Shown here piece by piece: positions 1 through 12,076 of a stretch of 64,000 nt of DNA; the first letter of the stretch is position 1; every line of letters begins with the position of its first letter. The position numbers and the translations under genes are program-made. Source of the stretch: Haliotis asinina (taxonomy: Eukaryota; Mollusca; Gastropoda; Lepetellida; Haliotidae); contig NC_090288.1 in the NCBI RefSeq assembly GCF_037392515.1, forward strand, positions 56,777,673 to 56,841,672, given 5' to 3'. The notes beneath the pieces are model-generated. The model was not told the origin of the DNA. It was given only the letters and a program-made list of their open reading frames with translations, and did not search any database.

Positions 1-309
1 CGTCACTGGCTTGTTTACTTTTTGAAGCGGTAGGATGTATCGAATGTCCGTGAGCATTATCCAGCAGAAATATCAACATGGACTCTTTTGTAACCCCATC
101 CATCAAATACCTGCTATAGTATTTACAGTTTATTTATGACTCTTCCAACTCCATCTGAACTAGACCGTCTGCATATCATTGTTGCCAAAAATATAGCGGA
201 AGTGATTTCATGGGCTACATTTATCCCCAGGGGAATGAATTTTATTGCTTACCGCGATACAATACAGTTCTTTTCTTTTCTAAATATTAACCAGCTTCAT
301 TCGTCTACT
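1..309. other. Non-coding flank, paralogous to 45505-45603
   Basis: No gene is visible. Bases about 25-115 closely match 45505-45600, including the run GGATGTATCGAATGTCCGT. Retrotransposon copies A and G are each inserted just downstream of this sequence, in the two paralogous places. It is therefore part of a duplicated intergenic segment. Confidence 0.6.
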
Positions 310-865
310 GGCTCCCGGGTACCCGTTACCGGCCACCTCCTCGTGGTGGGTGGTGGGTAACGCCAAGAACCGTTCATCCCCGTAGTGGACCCAGAGGGAT
401 ATTTGGTCCACCAACCCGTTTGCCGTGGGTTGCGGCCCTGTGTCGATGGAGGAGGGGATCATGGTAGTTGAGGGAAGTGGGCATCTGGAACCGTGTTCCT
501 GCTGCTCAACACACCACTTTGGCCCTGACTTCACATAGACGGGAGGTTGAATGTGCCCGGTTCAACCAATCGGCTGGTCATGTCAAACCCTGCATGTGAC
601 GTATATACCTATTCATTTTTTTAATATATACTAATTGATTTTGATTAGTCTTGGCTAACGTTTTACGTTATCAAAATTAAATCTGCCTACAGTCTCATGC
701 CAGAAGTCGGTCGCTCATGGGCCAATTCGGCGATGTTGACCACCGAAATCCGTATGTTTCCAATTTCTTGTTTCGGGCGAACCAGCCAGACATTTTAATT
801 TGGTAAACTAACGCAGCTTTTCGCGTCATATTTGCTGAAGTATACCATTCCTGTATCCCTGGTGT

Positions 866-1980
866 TTGCATGTTGGAGATCCGATGCAATTCAACACCGC
901 TTTTTTGGCACTCCATGGTGGGTGGGGAGCAGGGATGCTGAATCCCATTATTTTCACTATGGCTAAACAAAATCCTGGCTCAAACAGATCTAAACGCCGA
1001 CATGTTGCTTCAGATGAAGCTGATCAAGATCTATCTCCTATACGTGATTCATGGCCTTGATTTATTGACATTGAAGCAGCAGACAAGCAGCCACTTAAGC
1101 TCAACCCGTTCGCAATTTCCAAGGCCATTTCAGGAATTTGCGAAGTGAAAAACCTAACTCGGCTTCGTAGTGGATCACTGCTTATTGAGTGTTTACGGTG
1201 GCAACAGTCTCTTAACCTCTTATCCTTGAAAACGTTTGCAAACATTGAGGTTGTTGCATCTGCACACAAAACGTTAAATACGTGTCCGTATCATTCCGTC
1301 AAATACATATCTGTTTACCTTTTCGCTGTAAGCATTACCCAAATTTATAAAAGCTGGTTATATCAACATCGGAGTGGCGGTGTATGTCCCCAATCCACTC
1401 CGATGTTTCAAGTGCCAAACGATTGGACATGGCTCCAAATCATGCAAAGGATCTGTTGTTTGTCACCATTGTGGTGAAGGACATGAGAATGTAGACTGCT
1501 CAGCAGATATCAAATGTGCAAATTGCAAAAGGTCAAGATGTTGCTTCATCAAGGTTGTGATGTTGACAATCAATTACCAATTCAACTCAAAAAATCTTTT
1601 TCTTCAGTTGTTGCTACGTCACCTTTTAAACGCACATCAGTTTCTGTTCAGACTGATTTGACTTGGATTTGATATATCAGCCCTCTAGCATGACTTCAGT
1701 CATTGAGTCCCTTACATCTTCAACTCAAACTGTAAATCAAGTTCCCATTGATGCCAGTGTCCTTGATGTTCCCAGTGCACCAGTCACAGTACAACCAGCT
1801 GCGCAACCTTTGACCAAAAATAAAAGAAAGAAATTAAATAGAAAGCAGACAAACAAGAAATCGTCATCTTTAGAGATAGTTGCCCACAACTCCTGCGAAG
1901 CACTTGATATGGACACAACACCTTCGTCGCAGAGCGGAAAGAATCGGTCCTACTACCGACGAGAACGATCGCCAATTTAG
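866..1980 (+). pseudogene. Retrotransposon ORF1 (gag-like, CCHC zinc knuckles), copy A, broken
   Basis: ORF1 of such elements is a nucleic-acid-binding protein that packages the element RNA. The likely initiator is ATG at 959 (MAKQNP...), matching MAYETPTKK in copies C and H; an upstream frame is also open. The first frame stops at 1060, and the rest is spread over other frames (1145-1477, 1374-1661, 1663-1980). Two zinc knuckles are readable in the 1374-1661 frame, CFKCQTIGHGSKSC and CHHCGEGHENVDC. A third Cys-rich piece (CANC...) is incomplete. The basic C-terminal tail is lysine- and arginine-rich (KNKRKKLNRKQTNKK). The frame is interrupted at least three times. Confidence 0.75.
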
Positions 1981-2179
1981 CCTCCATGGCGCACTCTTCC
2001 AACATAATCCAGTGAAATTGTAGTGAGTGAGTGAGTTAATATTTAACGTCACATCGGCATTGTTGCAGCCATATAGTGACGAGAGGTATTGTAGATACAC
2101 AAAATTATAGGTACTTAAAGAACCAGTCATCGACGGACTGTAAAAATAACTAGAGTATCATAAAAAGGAATCAAAACTA

Positions 2180-3706
2180 AACTGATGGGCAAAAAAAACT
2201 ATACCAACATTTCAATCATGAAATACGACACATAAAACTATGTTGACATGAAACATTAGGTGGGATTCAAAGAAAATTTATTTGCCAACATTTTAATGGG
2301 AGTTATACATCAAAATGACATAAACTGTACTGACAGGAACACAGGTTATGGCAGTGGGGAAAATGTCAACTTTCAAACTCAAACTTTCCGAATATCACTT
2401 CAGAAAAGGGAAGATTTGTCCTCGTTAAAGCGTCAATAACGTGTGTGCCCCCCATTGGCATCAATGCACGCTTGAACACGTCGACGAACAGAGTTGATGA
2501 GACGTCTGATAACGTGATTCGGTACGGCTTGCTATTCCTCTTCCAGTGCCTGTATCAAGGTGTCTCTGCTTGATGGAGCAGATGTCTGGCCCTTATTTGC
2601 CGGTCAAGATGGTCCCAAAGGTGTTCAATGGGCGACAGGTCTGGTGATCTGACAGGCCACGGCAAGGTGTTGACGTTGTTTGCCGCTAGAAAGTCTCTTG
2701 TAACCCTGGCTGTATGGGGACGAGCGTTGTCGTGTTGGAACAGCACTCGTCGGTTCTGTTGGAGGTAGGGAATGACAACAGGGCGAAGCACGTCGTCGAT
2801 GTACCCCTGGGCATTGAGGTTTCGTTCAAACACAAGGTCAGTTGTGTGGTCACTGCATATGCCGCCCCAAACCATCACGCTTCCACCCCCGAACGGTACC
2901 GTCTCCTGGATACAACATTGCGCCGTCCGTTCCCCCCTTCGGCGATATACACGGATTCTCCCGTCAGCTCGATACAACTGGAACCTGCTCTCGTCCATGA
3001 ACAGTATCCTTTGCCAGTTCCGGTTCTGCCAATGTTGTCATCTCCTTGACCATTGGAGACGGTTACGTCGATCTTGACGGGTCAGGGTCATTCCACGGAA
3101 GGGCCTGTAGGCTCGAATACCATGTCGTCGGAGACGTCGGGAAACAGTTCTCCTGCTGACAACATGGTGAAGAGCTGTTGCTGCCGTCGACGTCACCGCC
3201 ACGAAACGATTACGAAGATGAATGGTCCGCAGATACAGGTCTTCGGCTGGAGTTGTAACACGAGGTCTACTGCTCCTGTCCGCGGTCGTGCCTGTTTGTC
3301 GTAATCGTGTTTGCAGCCTGGTTATTGTTGTACGGGTGCAGTTGAAAATTCTTGCAACGTGTGCATGACGTGCTCCAAGCCTGATCATTCCAGTTGCTCT
3401 CTCGCGCTGTTCTGCAGTTAACCTCGGCATGTCAGTTACGTGCATCGGTGTAACATTGATGTAAGGCTTGCCAATGGACGGTTTTTATACCGTTTGCCGC
3501 CATCTTGTTACGATGCACGTGCATGTTGCATTTCACGTAAAAGGTTCAATAAAGTCCATATTTGGGATGATGCACGTGTTTTCCTTGTTTGACCCAGTAC
3601 AGTTGCGTTCGGGCGATATTTTCCACTTCAAAACTTATGATGCGAATCCAAAATGATATCATCATCTTGCAAAATATTTTTGTATAGTTTCTTTTGCCCT
3701 TCAGTT
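2180..3706 (-). mobile_element. Tc1-like DNA transposon, 1.5 kb, inactivated
   Basis: Both ends carry an imperfect inverted repeat. The left end reads AACTGATGGGCAAAA and the right end, reversed, reads AACTGAAGGGCAAAA; both continue with a shared ACTATAC. A TA dinucleotide flanks each end (2178-2179 and 3707-3708), as expected for Tc1/mariner target-site duplication. A transposase pseudogene lies between on the minus strand. The element is inserted in the 3' UTR of retrotransposon copy B. Confidence 0.85.
2433..3430 (-). pseudogene. Tc1-like DD34E transposase, three disabling lesions
   Basis: The reading starts at MPRLTAEQRERATGM (3430) with an N-terminal helix-turn-helix region. The catalytic triad is complete: D in MDESRF, D in QHDNARPHTA, and E in PIEHLWD. 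There are 34 residues between the second D and the E, the Tc1 DD34E spacing. The protein ends with GGHTRY at 2436. Three lesions break it: an in-frame TGA at 3038-3040, a frameshift near 2560, and a TAG at 2532-2534 replacing a likely Trp codon. It is a young-looking pseudogene, since nearly all family positions remain legible. Confidence 0.9.
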
Positions 3707-4465
3707 TAGTTAGTATGTATTTTTAAAAGCAGAAAACTATTTTAGACAATACCATGTAAAAATGGACTTGCTTTTTATCACCAACAACTGAAGGCAAATC
3801 ACCATACTAGGGTCCATGGGGACTTACAGTGCTTCTGCTATCTGCATGGACCCTAGTGGGTTTACACCCTCCCCTCAGCCGCCAGCAATTCGGGAAAGCT
3901 AGCCATTCAGTAAAAGACACTTATTCTACGATTAAAAACATGGAAAGTTTGAATTTGTATGCAATTGTATGCAAGTTTAGCCAGAAATTAAAATGACAAT
4001 AACACAACAACTAAAACAGTGGAAGATTAAATTTAACTTGAAATGAGTTGGGATCTACGTACCCTCTCAGAAGGACAATAATTTTCGGTACTTCAACTGC
4101 CCTTGAAGATACCGCCACTACCAATCCGAGTTATTAATTCAAACTTCAATCATAAAATATTTATTTATTTACAACTCAGTCAATAAATCTAATTCTTTTA
4201 AAAACGCAATTATTAAATGAGTACTTGTATTGCTAAAAAGATCCTTCATAGTTCGTGATGTAAAATATTTATCCCTTGCGTATATCTTGTATGGCCAATA
4301 CGACATCGTCGCATGGTGACCTCTTCAAATCTGGACTGACAGCCCAAGTAGGTCTAACAAATATTCGGTTTTATTGCATGTAATTTATTTAAACGTACCT
4401 GGGTGTCCCACTTCTTTTGCATTAGGGCACGCCTTTAAGATCTAATGACAGGTTTGATTGCAGCT

Positions 4466-7400
4466 ATATCGAATGTAATTGTAGGGGACTTAGGAATACT
4501 TTTAAGGATTTGCAGATTTTAATACAGGATTTCAAACCATCTGCAATGTGTTTACAAGAAACGTATCTTAGGGACACAGATAAATGTGATATCAGAAAAT
4601 ATAATGTGTACAATCACTTTTCACATCCAGGTATAAAAGCCACTGGAGGTTCTTCTATCTTTGTAAGACAGGATGTTATTCACAGTGTTGTTCCATTAGC
4701 TACTCATCTTCAAGCTGTTGCAGTTCGGCTTTCACATAGCCTTAGCACTTTGTTCTTTGTACGTTCCACCTTCTTCCGCTTTACAGCAGTCGGACCTACA
4801 AGGTTTATATGATCAACTTCCCAAACCATGTATCATCATGGGTGATTTAAACGGACATAACCCGCTATAGGGAAGTGTTAGTACTAATGCTAAGGCAAAG
4901 TAATTGAAGATTTTATTTCTGATAATAACATATCTATCTTAAATGAATGCACATACTTACATCCTGCCACGGGGACGTATTCAGCATTGGAACTGACTCT
5001 GACATATACCAGTTTACTAAATGAATTTGACTGGTCTGTTCATGATGACCGATGTGGAAGTGATCATTTCCCGACACTGCTTCAAGCTATGAACCACCCC
5101 TTTAACCAGATGGAATTTTTCCAGAGCAAACTGGTCATGGTTTCAAACTCTTTGTTCGGGAACACTGCAGCCTGAAAGTTTCAAAAATATTCCAGACCCT
5201 ATTCAGTTATTCTCGGAGAAACTGAAAGGTATAGCAGATGAAGCTATTCCTAACTCCTCTATGAACCCTCACATACGTAAACTATGGTTTACAGACGATT
5301 GCAAACGATGTAGAAAAAAGGCAGAAAAATATTTTCGTCGACATCCTACAGTTCATAATTTTAATATTGTAAAAATAAACAATGTAAAGGCTAGACCAAC
5401 ATTTAAACGGTGTAAACGTCAGTCCTGGAGGCATTATGTATCTAAAATTAAGTCACGCACACCACTATTAAAGGTGTGGAATATGGTTCAAATTAAAGGT
5501 AAGGATTCTTAGGCAAGCATTCATCACCTCAAAGATGGTGATGATACATTAACAGATAAATCTGACATCGCAAATAAATTAGGTGAGACTTTCGCCAAAC
5601 ACTCTTCATCATCGAATTATAATCCTAAATTTCAGAAATTTCAACAAAATCAAGAACGTCAAAAAGTCAACTTCAGTTCGGACGATGGTGAAGATTACAA
5701 TGAAGTAATTGCAGTACAAGAGCTCAAAACCGCTGTTGAGCAAGCTCATTATACTGCAACTGGAGAAGATAATATACATGATCAACTATTGAAACACTTG
5801 CCTGAATCATGTCTCCAGACACATTGAACATATTTGATGAAATTTGGACATCTGGCAGTTATCCTCCTTCGTGGAGAAACGCAATTGTTATCCCTGTTCC
5901 AAAGCCTGGCCGAGACCATACAGATCCGTCTAACTACCGTCCAATATCTCTCACTAGCTGTGTTTGCAAAACTATGGAACGTATGGTGAATAATCGTTTA
6001 GTGAGGTACTTGGAAACCAATCATCTCCTTACTGATGTTCAATGTGGTTTCCGAAAAAATAGAAGTACTATTGACCACCTTGTGCGTCTAGAATCGTTTC
6101 TGAAAAAATTCCTTCGTAAGTAAACAACATGTTGTGGGACAACCGGGAAATATGGTATTTTAAGAGATTTACATGGTCTCGGACTGCGAGGCCGGTTGCC
6201 TCAATTCATAGCTAACTTCTTAACTGATAGACAATTTCAAGTCCGAGTGGGGTCTACCCTGTCTGATCATTACAGTCAGGATCAGGGTGTTCTGCAAGGC
6301 AGTATTTTATCTGTCACTCTATTTAGTATCAAGATGAACAGTTTATCAAAAGTTTTAAACGATTCAATACATGGGTCGTTATTTGTGGATGATTTTTTTT
6401 AATATTGCATATCGTGGTAAAAATATGCATACTATTGAACGGCAACTCCATTCGTGCTTAAACAAAATAGACAAATGGACAATTGAAAACGGCTTTAAAT
6501 TTTCTAAATCGAAAACTAATTGTATACATTTTTGCCGAATACATCAACCCCATTACGACCCAGAACTGTTTCTAAGTTGTACCCCTATCAAAGTTGTGAA
6601 GGAGGCTATTTTTGACTCACATTTTACCATAAAGTAAAGACCCTGAACCATCTCTTCAGGACACTCCAATCAAAGTCGTCAAGACTTTTTGACTCACACC
6701 TAACATTTCTGCCTCATATTAAATCCCTTAAAACTAAACGCCTGAAGGCACTCGATTTGTTAAAGGTTGTTTGAAATTCTAAATGGGGAGGTGATCAAGC
6801 TACCCTCCTCCATGTATATCGATCACTCGTCCGTTCCAAACTTGATTACGGCTCCATTGTATATGGTGGAGCCTGCAAAAGCAACCTTCAACTTCTTGAT
6901 TCTGTGCACCACCAAGGCCTAAGACTTGGTCTTGGGTCCTTCAGAACCTCACCTGTTGCCAATCTCTATGTTGAGGCCGATGAACCAAGATTATCCTTAC
7001 AATACATTACTAAATTATACTCTAATGAATCTAACCCTGCCTATAACTGTGTGTTCAATCCCCCTTATGAGGATTTGTACAAGAAGTCCTCTCTTGTTCC
7101 GCCTCTGGGGCACAGAATTAAACCATGTCTTTCTTCTGCCGGCATTGAGCTGGAAAACACAGCTCCCTCCCGTCTTCTTTCTTCTCCTCCTTGACAGTTG
7201 CTTAGGCCACAAGTCGACCTGACATTAACTTCATTTAAAAAACCAGAAACTAATGAATTACAATATAAACAAGAATATAATCAATTAAAACAGAAATATA
7301 ACCATTATAAATCCTGATTTACAGATGCTTCCAATGACGGTGCCACTGTCATTGAATCCAGAACAATATCTTCTAGAATTCCAGATAACAGCTTTATTTT

Positions 7401-8067
7401 TACTGCAGGAGCAAACGCCATATTAACGTCTCTTAAATATATTCAAAGACACCTTAAACACAAACAGTATATAATCTATTCAGACTCCCTTTCTTGGCTT
7501 CAGGCATTTAAAAATTAATCATGTAAACATCCAGTTTTAACAGAAATTATTGAACTGTATAATGATCTCGCTCCTGGCCAGTACGACATCGTCTTTTGTT
7601 GGCTACCCAGCCACGTAGGCATTTCGAGTGACTTGATGGCTGATCTTGTTGCCAAGGCGGCACTCAACAAATCTGTGACACCACCTCTTATTCCATACTC
7701 TGATTACAAAGCTAGCATTAGAACTTACATCCGCGATCTGATGCAGAAGAAGTGGGACACTCAGGTAGATGGAAATAAATTACATGAAATAAAACCGTAC
7801 ATTGGTTACACCAATTTGTGTTGTCAGTCCAGATTTGAAGAGGTTATTTTACGACTATGTCGTATTGGCCACACAAGATATACACATAAATATTTGCTTA
7901 AAGGTGAGGGTCCTCCGTTTTGCATCCCTTGTGATGAAAGAATCACAGTCAAGCATATCCTGCTTGATTGTGTTGAGTATTCCATCACAAGGGATCAGTA
8001 TTTTAATTCACGAACTATGAAGGATCTTTTTACTAATACCAGCTCTCATTTGATAATTTTTTTTTAA
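4466..8067 (+). pseudogene. Retrotransposon ORF2 (endonuclease-RT-RNase H), copy A, broken
   Basis: Domains appear in family order. APE-like endonuclease is at about 4472-5512, with CLQETYL and SDHFPTLLQ. Reverse transcriptase is at about 5700-6640, with NYRPISLTSC, QCGFRKNRSTIDHL, QGVLQGSILSVTLF and a damaged FVDDFF in place of FVDDFN. RNase H is at about 7310-7660 (YSDSLS, CWLPSHVGIS). The C-terminal Cys/His motif CIPCDERITVKHILLDC is at about 7921-7971. The frame changes many times and several stops are present (5513, 6121, 6640). In the family, ORF2 nicks the target, copies element RNA by target-primed reverse transcription, and removes the RNA strand. Confidence 0.85.
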
Positions 8068-8605
8068 AGAATTAGATTTGTTATCAGAATTATAAATAAC
8101 GAAATATTTTATTATTTGTAGTCTACATTAATAACTGAGATTGTTAGTGGCTGTGCCTTCGAGGGGGGTTGAAGTATTGTAAAATTACTGTCCTCCTGAG
8201 AGGGTACGTAAGTCCAAAACATTCTATGTAAATTTAGTACGACCAAACTTTTAATCGTAGTATGTTTGTTGTTTTTAAAAATGGCTAAATTTCAGCATAA
8301 TCGCCAATGGTTGAAGGGATGGTGTAATCCATCTGGGGTCCATGCAGGGAGCAAAGGTACTGTAAGTCCCCATGGTCCCCAGTATGGTGATCTACCTTCA
8401 GTTGTTGGCGATCTACAGCCCATATGTTATATTGTATTGTCCAAATAGTGGTATTTGTTTTAACTCTCTACACTAGTTTTAATTCTAGTTGTTTTACTGT
8501 CCTTTGACAACGGGTTTTTATAATGTATACATATTTCATTTCAGTGTCTAAATCTTCTCGTCACGATATGGCTGAAATATTGCCGATTAAATATTCATTA
8601 AATGT
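8068..8605 (+). other. 3' UTR of retrotransposon copy A
   Basis: Matches the 3' UTRs of copies B, C, D, E and H, including CCTCCTGAGAGGGTACGTAA and GGTCCCTAGTATGG-like blocks. The terminal repeat has decayed and no clear (ACTC)n run remains. Confidence 0.75.
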
Positions 8606-8689
8606 CATGTTAATCAGATTTCACAATACAATATGTCATATAAATTCAGAATAATATTTGCAATTACAAATATTTCAAATGCCGCGATA

Positions 8690-9280
8690 CAACGAGGTCG
8701 CAGGCTAAATAATGTTCAAGTGCAGATAAAGTAGGATCATCCTCATAAAACATTATCTTGTATGTGAAACATCAACACAATCCAAGCAAAATATGCTTAA
8801 TACATCGGTCTATGAGAAGGGAAGCAATGGGTTGGGTCTTTTCCTAGTAATGACATAATGACAATGCTCTACACTGCAGCGCCGCTTGTAATGTGTTATT
8901 TGCACCCTAGAAATTGAATCAGTGACTCGACAGTTTGTAGGGCCAAACTTGCGAAGCTGAACACACACGGCGTGACTTGGTTCCAGGTGGTTGTGCTAAG
9001 CTGTAGTTGCTGGTTAAATTGGCTATCGTACTGTTAGTAATGGGCATGAGTTTCTAGTTAAAATTTATGATTTCTACTCCTTTCTCTGTCATTTGTTGAC
9101 AGCTTAAGACATAACTTGCAACAGCTATGATATGGCTGCAATGCTGCTGTTAAATTGGTTACTCGCTCACTATTTCACGTACCAACCTATTTCCTAAGAT
9201 CACGTATATCACCATGAAATGGACCCTACAGCTCAGTATGTCTGAAACTCACTAAACCTCAGACATTTATTCTCAAAATT
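8690..9280. other. Ghost of the acyl-CoA synthetase 5' flank
   Basis: Non-coding. It is collinear with 34430-36090 upstream of ACS-1: shared blocks include GAGAAGGGAAGCAATGGGTT, TTTCTCTGTCATTTGTTGAC and AACTCACTAA. Copy E, present in the ACS-1 flank, is absent here. No ACS coding sequence follows. Together with 13960-15610 it marks a former tandem unit. Confidence 0.6.
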
Positions 9281-10235
9281 GTACCAGCTATGACAGATGC
9301 TTGGTTGTTAAGACAGTTCCTGTCGTTAGAATAAGACCCATTCTCGAAACCATCCTAATCCTGTCCTAATTTGTGATTCCTATCCTAGCTAGGGAAACGA
9401 GCTCTTCAGATTGTGAGAAAAAAACCTTCATTAAGTTAGGGATTCCCCTAAATAATACCAATGATTCATTCCATGATAAACACATATATAAGGCAGGTGT
9501 ACTACACCGTTACAGTGACACATGCGAAAACACTAGCCTCTGGTAATTTTCCCACTGTACCACTAGTTCATTATATTGATAGAAGTATGATGATCATTTC
9601 ATACTGACAAAATAAAGTGTGTAATGTTTCAAAGTATATGAGTTTCAAAAATAACAATAAGACTTGCTATAATACAGTGGTCGTTGTATTGGTGTATGAT
9701 GCCATCACTAGCTATTTAAAGTTTGTGTGTTCCTGTTTATTTGGTAATTTATTCAGTTTGACACAGATAAGATAAAATGGGATAAATTTTATGCTCATTC
9801 AACATAATTCAATCTGATAGTTGTTCATTGACTGACATTAACATACGAGACTTGGAAAGACATAGTGTGTGGCAATGGGATAATTGTCACATACCAATAC
9901 ACCTCCTTTAAATATGATGATATATTCATAGGTTCATAGTCCTATAGACTTGAAAGTCTTCTTGAACTTCCTGTTTGACTTGGGACAAGTCACTGTCCGA
10001 TTGCTGATTTTGGATTAATGTCTTTCGTTTGCTTTGGTTCAGGGAGTCCTGATTTAACTGAGTTCTATGTTGTGTTTTCACCACGTTCATTGACGAAAGC
10101 ATACGCTTTCAGATTGCAGCACTTGGACTAATGGTTAACATAAGTACAAGAAGTTTACAGATAGCCTTAACCATGGTGGTATGTTCCTCACAGGTGTGAC
10201 ATAGGTATCAACTGGAGGACGCCTGCAGGTGCCCC
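9281..10235. other. Intergenic, nothing recognised
   Basis: AT-rich sequence with no long open frame, no known repeat and no RNA gene that I can see. Confidence 0.5.
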
Positions 10236-10490
10236 TTACTCCTCACTGAAGAGCGGCTTGAAATGGACCAGCAAATCACAAAGCTCCTCCTTCCCTTGAG
10301 TAGCTAGTTGGACTCGATCATCACATGGCCAACTGGTATAATCAAATACAACATTGAAACACTTCAATGGTTTTTCATTGAAACTTGAGAACCCTCTGTC
10401 AACATATTGGATAACATTGTCTATAAAAGAAGAAAAGAAATTGTCTTCTTTCATGTCTACAGCTCGGCATTTACCTTTCAGTTTGACTCC
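10236..10490 (-). pseudogene. Fragment of a ZNF862/hAT-like protein
   Basis: The minus frame 10454-10236 encodes 72 residues (start MKEDNFFSSF, end LLVHFKPLFSEE). It can be read about 12 codons further upstream in the same frame (DGVKLKGKCRAVD) before a stop. Wording such as FSSFNEKPL...F-P-WP...YG/TQGKEEL..LL.HF resembles the middle of animal ZNF862-like, hAT-transposase-derived proteins. I infer this from memory of the family. No start, splice sites or flanking domains are present, so it is a relic. A larger relic of the same family lies at 56046-56935. Confidence 0.4.
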
Positions 10491-11234
10491 ATCAAATTAC
10501 TGAAGAATGTGGCTGATACTTGTCATAGAAACACTTGATGTGTTCTCCTTAGTTGATGGGATCAGCCTTCAGATTCACAAGCTTGAGACTAGTGCGTGAG
10601 TGAGTTAATATTTAACGTCACATCGGCAGTATCTCAGCCATATCGTGACGAGAACATTTAACATTTAAATGGAATGTATGCATATATTAAAAATCTGTCG
10701 ACAAATGACAGTAAAATAACTAGAATATCACAGATATACATGTAAAACTATTACTTATATATAAAACATTTTAATTAGAAAGGACAACACAATATAAAAA
10801 TAGGCTATAGATCGCCAGCAGGTGGAGGTAGGTCACCACACAAGGGACCATGGGGACTTACTTTGCTACCTGCATGGACCCTAGCTGGATTTACATCATC
10901 CCTTCAGTCGCTGACGACTTTAGAAAATCTTAGCCAAAATTAAAATAACAAAAATGCGACATTTAAAAATCCTGGTAAGCTTAAATTTACTTTGAATGTT
11001 TCGGGACTTATGTACCCTCTCAGGAGGACAATAATTTTACAATACGTCAACCCCCTTTGAGCGTACAGTCACTAAACATTCTCAGATACTAATCTAAACT
11101 ACCAATTATAAAATATGTAATTATTTACAAGTCACTTAATAAATCTAATTCTTTTAAAAACGCAATAATTAAATGATAACTGACATTATTAAAAAGATCC
11201 TTCATAGATTGGGATTTGAAATATCTATCCCTTG

Positions 11235-12064
11235 TTATGGAATACTCAACACATTCAAGCAAGACATGCTTGACCGTGATTCATCACAAGGGATACAAAA
11301 AGGAGGATCCTTACCTTTAAGCAGATATTCATATGTATATCTTGTGTAGCCAATGCGACACCATCGCAGGATGTCCATTTCAAATCTGGACTGACAACCC
11401 AAGTTGGTGTAACCAGTGTACGGTTTTATTTCATGTAATTTATTGATACCTACTTGAGTGTCCCACTTCTTCTGCATCAGATCGCGGATATACTTTCTAA
11501 TGCAAGCTTTGTAATCTGAATATGGATTAAAAAGTGGTGTCACAAATTTGTTGAGTGCTGCTTTTGCAGCAAGATCGGCCATCATATTCCCAGAAATACC
11601 AACGTGGCTAGGCAACCAACAGAAGACGATGTCGGATTGACCAGTAGCAAGATCATTATACAACTGCGCCACCGTCCTTGGACCCATCTGTAAATAAGGA
11701 TTTATAATTGCTATATTTATGTTTTTAGTTGATTATATTCTTGTTTATATTGTAATTCAAGAGGATGGTGAAATATAGAGAGAGCATAGCGTAAACGTTA
11801 CATGTAAAGTAATTCTCACTGCAACAGCCTGCATATTAGTGATAAGTGGAACAGGGCTTTGAATAACGTTTTGTCTGACTAGAATGGATGATCCGCCAGT
11901 GGCCCTATCACCCGGAAGGAAAAAAAACAATGATATGCATTAAAATGACGAACGTTAAATGTATCTCTTGGAGACATAACGCTGAAGGTGTAAAATCTTG
12001 GACTAATAGCTGTAATTCATGTAAAGTAGTCCTCAATCCTCTGCAGTTCCACAGTACAATATTA
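11235..12064 (-). pseudogene. Retrotransposon ORF2 remnant, copy C (EN start fused to RNase H)
   Basis: The endonuclease start (CGTAED-like, then the equivalent of ILVRQNVIQSPV) breaks near 11767 and jumps to the RNase H lead-in. A second deletion removes the middle of RNase H, so DGSKDGGAV-like sequence joins LYNDLATGQSDIVFCWLPSH. The stretch ADLAAKAALNKFVTP and the Cys/His piece CIPCDESRSSMSCLNV are visible. It has no reverse transcriptase and is a defective internal-deletion derivative. Confidence 0.8.
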
Positions 12065-12076
12065 TTGGAATAAACT

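Larger units (their letters stand above)
2023..4465 (-). mobile_element. Non-LTR retrotransposon copy B, 5'-truncated, inserted in copy A
   Basis: Read on the minus strand, this has the family 3' UTR and tail (TGAGTGAGTGAG at 2023 is the (ACTC)n tail in reverse). Upstream of that, up to about 4465, is a decayed ORF2 C-terminus; pieces equivalent to DLMQKKWDTQV and the Cys/His motif region are recognisable near 4260-4440. It lies between the two halves of copy A. Its own 3' UTR is split by a Tc1 element at 2180-3706, so the order of events was A, then B, then Tc1. Confidence 0.75.
310..8605 (+). mobile_element. Non-LTR retrotransposon copy A (I/Nimb-like), interrupted by copy B
   Basis: A 5'-complete but decayed element. 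The 5' UTR (310-900) matches the 5' ends of copies F and H, although its first 30 bases have diverged. ORF1 remnants run to 1980. At 2022 the sequence breaks just before the start of ORF2 and resumes near 4466, because copy B is inserted on the opposite strand. ORF2 then runs to about 8067, followed by a 3' UTR ending near 8605 in the family tail (TCACGATATGGCTGAAATAT). The short word AATTGTAG lies on both sides of copy B and may be its target-site duplication. Stops and frameshifts throughout mean this copy cannot be active. Confidence 0.85.
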
